Shown: piece after piece, positions 60,168 through 64,000 of the stretch
Numbering within the stretch: position 1 is the stretch's first letter
How the letters are laid out: each line of letters begins with the position of its first letter
Source of the DNA: Rhodovulum imhoffii
Lineage (GTDB): Bacteria > Pseudomonadota > Alphaproteobacteria > Rhodobacterales > Rhodobacteraceae
Assembly: GCF_003046545.1 (NCBI RefSeq)
Contig: NZ_QAAA01000005.1
Span: 1 to 64,000, forward strand
Direction of reading: 5' to 3'
DNA: 64,000 nt
The notes under the pieces: generated by a model
What the model saw: the letters and a program-made list of their open reading frames with translations, nothing else
Told to the model about the DNA's origin: nothing
Databases searched by the model: none
Made by a program: the position numbers and the translations under genes

Positions 60168-60611
60168 TTAGCGGACTTTCAGCGTCCTGGCTGTCAGGTG
60201 CGAAACGCCCAGAGACAGCAGGACGCAGAAAGTGAAAAGATAAAGTCCCCACGCAGTTTCTACGCGGCCCAGTCCCACACTTTTGACGATGACGATGTAC
60301 AGGGCAATCAGAAAAATATCTGCCATTGCCAGCTTGCCCAGAACCTGCAACACCGGCATCGCGCGCGGGGAAACACGGGCATAGTGAACCAGCGTTATGC
60401 CTATGGTTTTGGCCATCGGTGCAATGAGTGCGAACAGAGTGACAAGCCCGGCAAGTAACATATCCGATTGCCAAAGCTTGGTAATGCCGGAGATTACCGA
60501 AATCTCGTTCAGCCCGAAAAGAGGCAACAAGCCTGCACGCAGCAGCGGTGCGAACCATGAGAGCGGGAACAGCACCAGCAGTGCGAGGTTCGCCATCCGC
60601 AGGGCTGTCAC
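60168..60611 (-). CDS. PqiA-like membrane protein
   Basis: The 147-residue protein has four membrane spans and corresponds to one half of a PqiA domain (paraquat-inducible protein A). It contains ISVISGITKLWQ, LVTLFALIAPMAKTIGITLV and VLGKLAMADIFLIALYIVIV with a conserved Asp. Cys motifs of full PqiA are absent. It overlaps the start region of mlaF's 3' end by 4 bp on the same strand, so it is the last gene of alr-mlaE-mlaF-pqiA and probably supports phospholipid transport. Confidence 0.85.
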   Translation of the reverse strand: MTALRMANLALLVLFPLSWFAPLLRAGLLPLFGLNEISVISGITKLWQSDMLLAGLVTLFALIAPMAKTIGITLVHYARVSPRAMPVLQVLGKLAMADIFLIALYIVIVKSVGLGRVETAWGLYLFTFCVLLSLGVSHLTARTLKVR

Positions 60612-61354
60612 CGAACCGCCTCGATCGGGCCGTCGGCACGTCCGTGGATGAACTGGTTCAAGTACGGGTCGCCGCTATTGTCCATGTCCTGGACCCGGCC
60701 AACCCATTGGATTACTCCGTCATGCAGCATGGCCACGTCGTCCGCGATCGCCCGGACCGAGGACATATCGTGTGTAATGGTCATGGCGGTCGCGCCCATT
60801 TCGACGACGATTTCCCGAATCAGATCGTTGATGACGCCGGACATGATCGGGTCAAGGCCGGTTGTGGGTTCGTCGAAAAAGATGATTTCCGGGTCCGCGG
60901 CAATGGCGCGGGCAAGACCCACGCGCTTTTGCATCCCGCCCGAAAGTTCCGCCGGAAAAAGATCCGCAACCTGGGGCTTCAGGCCCACGCGGCGCAGTTT
61001 TTCAATGGCAATGTCACGTGCCTCGTCCCGTGCGAGCCTGCTCTTGCCGCGCAGCAGGCGAAAAGCAACATTGTGCCACACCGGCAGGGAGTCAAAAAGT
61101 GCCGCGCCCTGAAACAGCATGCCGAAACGGGCGAGGAAGGCTTCCCGCTCTGCCTTTGCGGCATCGTGCCCATCGATCAGGATCTTTCCCTGATCGGGAT
61201 GAACCAATCCGAGGATTGACTTCAGCAATACCGATTTCCCGGTTCCCGATCCACCAATGATGACCATGCTTTCGCCCTTGGGGATGGTCAGGTTGACCCC
61301 CCGCAGAACCTTGTTGGCGCCGAACGCTTTATGGACATCGCGAAGTTCGATCAT
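60608..61354 (-). CDS. mlaF: Mla-type phospholipid ABC transporter ATPase
   Basis: The 248-residue ATP-binding protein starts MIELRDVHKAFGANKVLRGV and shows Walker A GGSGTGKS, the Q-loop FQGAALFDSL, the signature LSGGMQKRVGLARA and Walker B IIFFDEPTTGLD. The AALFDSLPVWHNVAF segment is typical of MlaF/Ttg2A. Together with MlaE it moves phospholipids between the inner and outer membranes. It overlaps mlaE and the pqiA-like gene by 4 bp each. The MCE subunit MlaD is not in the window. Confidence 0.92.
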   Translation of the reverse strand: MIELRDVHKAFGANKVLRGVNLTIPKGESMVIIGGSGTGKSVLLKSILGLVHPDQGKILIDGHDAAKAEREAFLARFGMLFQGAALFDSLPVWHNVAFRLLRGKSRLARDEARDIAIEKLRRVGLKPQVADLFPAELSGGMQKRVGLARAIAADPEIIFFDEPTTGLDPIMSGVINDLIREIVVEMGATAMTITHDMSSVRAIADDVAMLHDGVIQWVGRVQDMDNSGDPYLNQFIHGRADGPIEAVR

Positions 61355-62130
61355 GCGGTAAAGAACAGCTCCGTCAGCAGGTAGTTGGCAGCCAGGATCA
61401 GCACCGACGCGGTCACGACGGCGGATTTCGTCGCCCGTCCCACGCCTTGTGCGCCGCGGCCCGAATTCATTCCGAAATAACACCCCACCAGTGCCACGAG
61501 AAATCCGAATACCGCCCCCTTGATGAGGCCGGAAGTCACATCCCAGACTTCAAGAAAGTCGGTGGTGTTTTTCAGGTAGGCCGCCGGGTTGAACCCGAGC
61601 CTTCCGGTTCCCACGATATAGCCGCCAAAGATACCGATGGAATCTCCAACGGCCACCAGAAGCGGCACGCTCAGCGTTGCGGCGAGGACCCGCGGAACGG
61701 TGAGATATTTCATCGGGTCGGTGGAGAGGGTGACAAGCGCATCGATCTGCTCTGTCACTTTCATGGTGCCGATCTCGGCCGCGATGGAACTGGCCACCCG
61801 CGCGGCAACCATGAGCCCGCCCAGGACAGGCCCCAGTTCCCGTGCCATGCCGATGGCGACGATGGAGGGAACGACCTCCTCGGCATTGAACCGGCTGCCG
61901 CCCGCGAAAATTTGCAAGGCAAGTGCGCCGCCGGTAAAAAGCGCCGTCAGCCCGACGACCGGCAGGCTGTTGTAACCGATGGTCAGAAGGGCATGGCCGA
62001 ATTCGCGCAGATAGAAGGGCGGGCGCAGCATCGCGGCCAATGTGGCAAGGAAAAACAACCCGATCCGGCCGATGCCGCTCAGCATTGCCAGTGTCGATCG
62101 GCCGATCGTGGCAACAGGGGTCAGCAGCAT
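61351..62130 (-). CDS. mlaE: Mla-type ABC transporter permease
   Basis: The 259-residue protein has five to six membrane spans and the MlaE family pattern. An N-terminal amphipathic stretch precedes GYNSLPVVGLTALFTGGAL. Then come ARELGPVLGGLMVAARVASSIAAEIGTM and EQIDALVTL near the coupling region, and FGFLVALVGCYFGMNSGRGAQGVG. It pairs with MlaF downstream. Its start overlaps the alr stop by 1 bp, so alr-mlaE-mlaF-pqiA form one unit. Confidence 0.93.
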   Translation of the reverse strand: MLLTPVATIGRSTLAMLSGIGRIGLFFLATLAAMLRPPFYLREFGHALLTIGYNSLPVVGLTALFTGGALALQIFAGGSRFNAEEVVPSIVAIGMARELGPVLGGLMVAARVASSIAAEIGTMKVTEQIDALVTLSTDPMKYLTVPRVLAATLSVPLLVAVGDSIGIFGGYIVGTGRLGFNPAAYLKNTTDFLEVWDVTSGLIKGAVFGFLVALVGCYFGMNSGRGAQGVGRATKSAVVTASVLILAANYLLTELFFTA

Positions 62131-63179
62131 CAGGCGCCCCCCCCAAGGTATCGGCGCCCATAGCGCGCGCCGAGGGATGTCAGGATTTCGTATCCGATCG
62201 TCCGGGCGGCATCGGCCACGTCGTCGACGGTCTGGCTTTCGCCCAGAAGCTGAAGGCTGACGGGATCTTCGGGAAGATGGGTAACGTCAACCGTTATCAG
62301 GTCCATGGACACACGGCCAAGGATCGGGCAGGGGGTACCGTGATGCATCATTCGCCCTTGGTGAGCAAAATAGCGGAAGATGCCATCGGCATAGCCCGCG
62401 GCTACGGTGGCGACGCGGGTGGGGTGTTCGGCCTTCCAGGTCACGCCATATCCCACGGCTTCGCCGGGCATCACCTCCCGAACCTGGATCACGGGCAGAT
62501 CCAGCGTCACGACCGGCTCGGCCCCCTCGAAGGGGCGGCCGCCATAAACGCCGATGCCGGGGCGCGTGACCTCGAAGTGGTAATCCGCCCCCAGCAGTAT
62601 GCCTCCGGTCGCGGACAGAGAACGCGGTATGCCACAGCCGTCGGTCATTTCGCGAAAACACCTCAGCTGGCTGGCGTTTATCGGATGGTCCGGGTCGTCC
62701 GCGCAGGCCAGGTGGCTCATGACGAGGCGCGGCGCGGCAGAGATTGCGATCTCACGGACGGCGGCCCATTCAGCGGGTTCCAGGCCCAGTCGGTTCATCC
62801 CGGAATCGATCTGAACCCCGAACGGATGCCCGGGCAGGGCTTCGAAATGACGGGTCAGTTGTTCGATGGAGTTGAGCATCGGTACCAGGCCGTGGGCGCG
62901 CAGCTTGTCGGCATCGCCTGCCATATGCCCGCCAAAGACGCCTATCTCCGGCCCCGGACCCAGCGCCCGACGCACCGCCGCCCCCTCTTCGGCGGCGGCG
63001 ACGAAAAACCGCCGCGCCCCGGCGCGCGCGAGCCGACGCGCCACCGCGGAGGCCCCAAGCCCATACCCGTTGGCCTTTACCACCGCGCCGCTTTCAACCC
63101 CGCCGCCGCTGGCTTTGTCCAGGACGGTCCAGTTGCGCGCAAGCGCGTCAAGATCGATCGTGAGAAAACCCGTAGCCAT
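62130..63179 (-). CDS. alr: Alanine racemase
   Basis: Alr makes D-alanine for peptidoglycan. The 349-residue PLP enzyme shows the lysine motif [10 protein letters not shown] (K35; usual form is KANAYGHG), [23 protein letters not shown], the second-site Tyr in AVGYGVTW, and [12 protein letters not shown]. The length is normal. The start at 63179 is preferred; an earlier frame adds unlike residues. It lies 52 bp after dnaB on the same strand, a conserved pair. Confidence 0.95.
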   Translation of the reverse strand: MATGFLTIDLDALARNWTVLDKASGGGVESGAVVKANGYGLGASAVARRLARAGARRFFVAAAEEGAAVRRALGPGPEIGVFGGHMAGDADKLRAHGLVPMLNSIEQLTRHFEALPGHPFGVQIDSGMNRLGLEPAEWAAVREIAISAAPRLVMSHLACADDPDHPINASQLRCFREMTDGCGIPRSLSATGGILLGADYHFEVTRPGIGVYGGRPFEGAEPVVTLDLPVIQVREVMPGEAVGYGVTWKAEHPTRVATVAAGYADGIFRYFAHQGRMMHHGTPCPILGRVSMDLITVDVTHLPEDPVSLQLLGESQTVDDVADAARTIGYEILTSLGARYGRRYLGGGA

Positions 63180-63231
63180 GGCGGTGGTTTCGGCCTGTGC
63201 GCGCCCAAGGTCAAGCAGGAAACGCGCGCGG

Positions 63232-64000
63232 CTACCGAAAGCCCGCGCCGTCCGCATCTTCCTGCCAGGGTTTTACAAGGTTGCCGAACCGGGTGAATTG
63301 CGCTTCGAAGGAGAGATCGACCGTCCCGATCGGGCCATGGCGCTGCTTGCCGATGATGACCTCGGCCTTGCCGTGCAGACGCCCCATATCCTCGATCCAT
63401 TTTTGCATGGCGTCGCCATTCTCCTCACCGGGTTTTTCGCGTTCCTTGTAATATTCGCCCCGGTAGACAAACATCACAACATCGGCATCCTGCTCAATCG
63501 AGCCGGATTCGCGCAGGTCGGACAGTTGCGGGCGCTTGTCGTCACGGGATTCCACCTGGCGCGAAAGCTGCGATAGCGCCACAACGGGAATCTCCAGTTC
63601 CTTGGCGATGGCCTTGAGTCCCTGGGTGATTTCGCTGACCTCGTTCACGCGGCTGTCCTTGGCGCTGGCCGGGCGCACAAGCTGAAGGTAGTCCACGAAC
63701 AGCGCGTCCAGCCCGTGGGTGCGTTTCAGACGCCGGGCGCGGGCGGCAAGCTGGCTGATCGGCAGGGCAGGGGTGTCGTCGATATAAAGCGGGCAGGATT
63801 CCAACGCCTTCGCGGCTTCGACAAAGCGGCGGAATTCATCCTCTGTCATGTCGCCCTGCCGGATCTTGTGAGAGCTGATTTCCGACGCTTCGGCCAGAAT
63901 CCGCCCGGCGAGCTGCTCGGCGCTCATCTCAAGGCTGTAGAAGCCGACAACCCCGCCGTCCACCGCGCCCTCGGAGCCGTCGGGCAGGCGACCGCGTTTG
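63232..64000 (-). CDS. dnaB: Replicative DNA helicase DnaB (C-terminal part, cut by window edge)
   Basis: The frame is open to base 64000 and encodes the RecA-like C-terminal half. It covers [36 protein letters not shown], the Walker B region [51 protein letters not shown] and [18 protein letters not shown]. The Walker A motif and the N-terminal domain lie outside the window. DnaB unwinds DNA at the replication fork. The insert [14 protein letters not shown] before [11 protein letters not shown] looks typical of alphaproteobacteria. Confidence 0.97.
   Translation of the reverse strand, partial: KRGRLPDGSEGAVDGGVVGFYSLEMSAEQLAGRILAEASEISSHKIRQGDMTEDEFRRFVEAAKALESCPLYIDDTPALPISQLAARARRLKRTHGLDALFVDYLQLVRPASAKDSRVNEVSEITQGLKAIAKELEIPVVALSQLSRQVESRDDKRPQLSDLRESGSIEQDADVVMFVYRGEYYKEREKPGEENGDAMQKWIEDMGRLHGKAEVIIGKQRHGPIGTVDLSFEAQFTRFGNLVKPWQEDADGAGFR

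Overview
The window is a GC-rich alphaproteobacterial chromosome segment, almost certainly from a member of the Rhodobacterales (Roseobacter/Rhodobacter group). The evidence is the gene content and order. The block dusB(nifR3)-ntrB-ntrC-ntrY-ntrX-trkA-trkH-hfq-hflX is classic alphaproteobacterial, and its NtrC lacks the GAFTGA loop, as in Rhodobacter. A ChpT phosphotransferase, olsB-olsA ornithine-lipid genes, an ispDF fusion, DUF3553, DUF6477 and DUF6456 proteins, and the run dnaB-alr-mlaE-mlaF-pqiA-radA-cvpA-purF also fit this group. No rRNA, tRNA, CRISPR array, prophage or complete insertion sequence was seen. The only mobile DNA is a truncated IS481-type transposase at the extreme left edge.

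Layout. 1-2.1 kb: IS remnant, an exported DUF2059-like protein, rplU (with an extra C-terminal domain) and rpmA, ending at a strong terminator. 2.3-6.8 kb: two acetyltransferases, obg, proB and proA, packed with overlaps. 6.8-13.7 kb: chpT facing a DUF3553 gene, olsBA behind a perfect CtrA-type box, a ThiE-like gene, a TrmJ-like RNA methyltransferase, a divergent heme A synthase homologue, an M32 carboxypeptidase and a small membrane protein. 13.9-20.4 kb: a 47-residue membrane peptide, guaA, an MttB-family methyltransferase, DUF6477 and DUF6456 genes, a VIT-type transporter and a peroxiredoxin. 20.6-24.9 kb: lipA, a 58-residue membrane protein, hpt, a Coq10/RatA protein, pncC/cinA, pgpA and ispDF. 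25.0-36.8 kb: nitrogen regulation, K+ uptake and hfq-hflX. 36.8-37.3 kb is a 532-bp stretch with no convincing gene but several hairpins.

37.3-47.0 kb: tyrS, anmK, a conserved 65-residue protein, eno, an EamA transporter, a Fur/Mur regulator, selO, an ABC-F ATPase and an SDR dehydrogenase. 47.1-51.1 kb: cysS preceded by a 13-codon open frame with tandem Cys codons and mutually exclusive hairpins, then cimA and a phytoene-synthase-like protein resembling NDUFAF6. 51.1-56.4 kb: an MFS transporter, the surE-pcm-nlpD-like set, an SDR and a DUF1284 protein. 56.4-64.0 kb: purF, cvpA, radA, a palindromic repeat cluster, a PqiA-like protein, mlaF, mlaE, alr and the 3' part of dnaB.

Most of the window is core housekeeping DNA. 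The most interesting signals are the candidate cysteine-responsive leader upstream of cysS, a heme A synthase homologue that has lost two of its four conserved histidines plus the adjacent glutamate, a perfect CtrA-type box in front of olsBA close to chpT, and the nested palindromes upstream of radA. All coordinates and motifs were read directly from the sequence. Family assignments rest on recognised motifs and order, and no database search was run.
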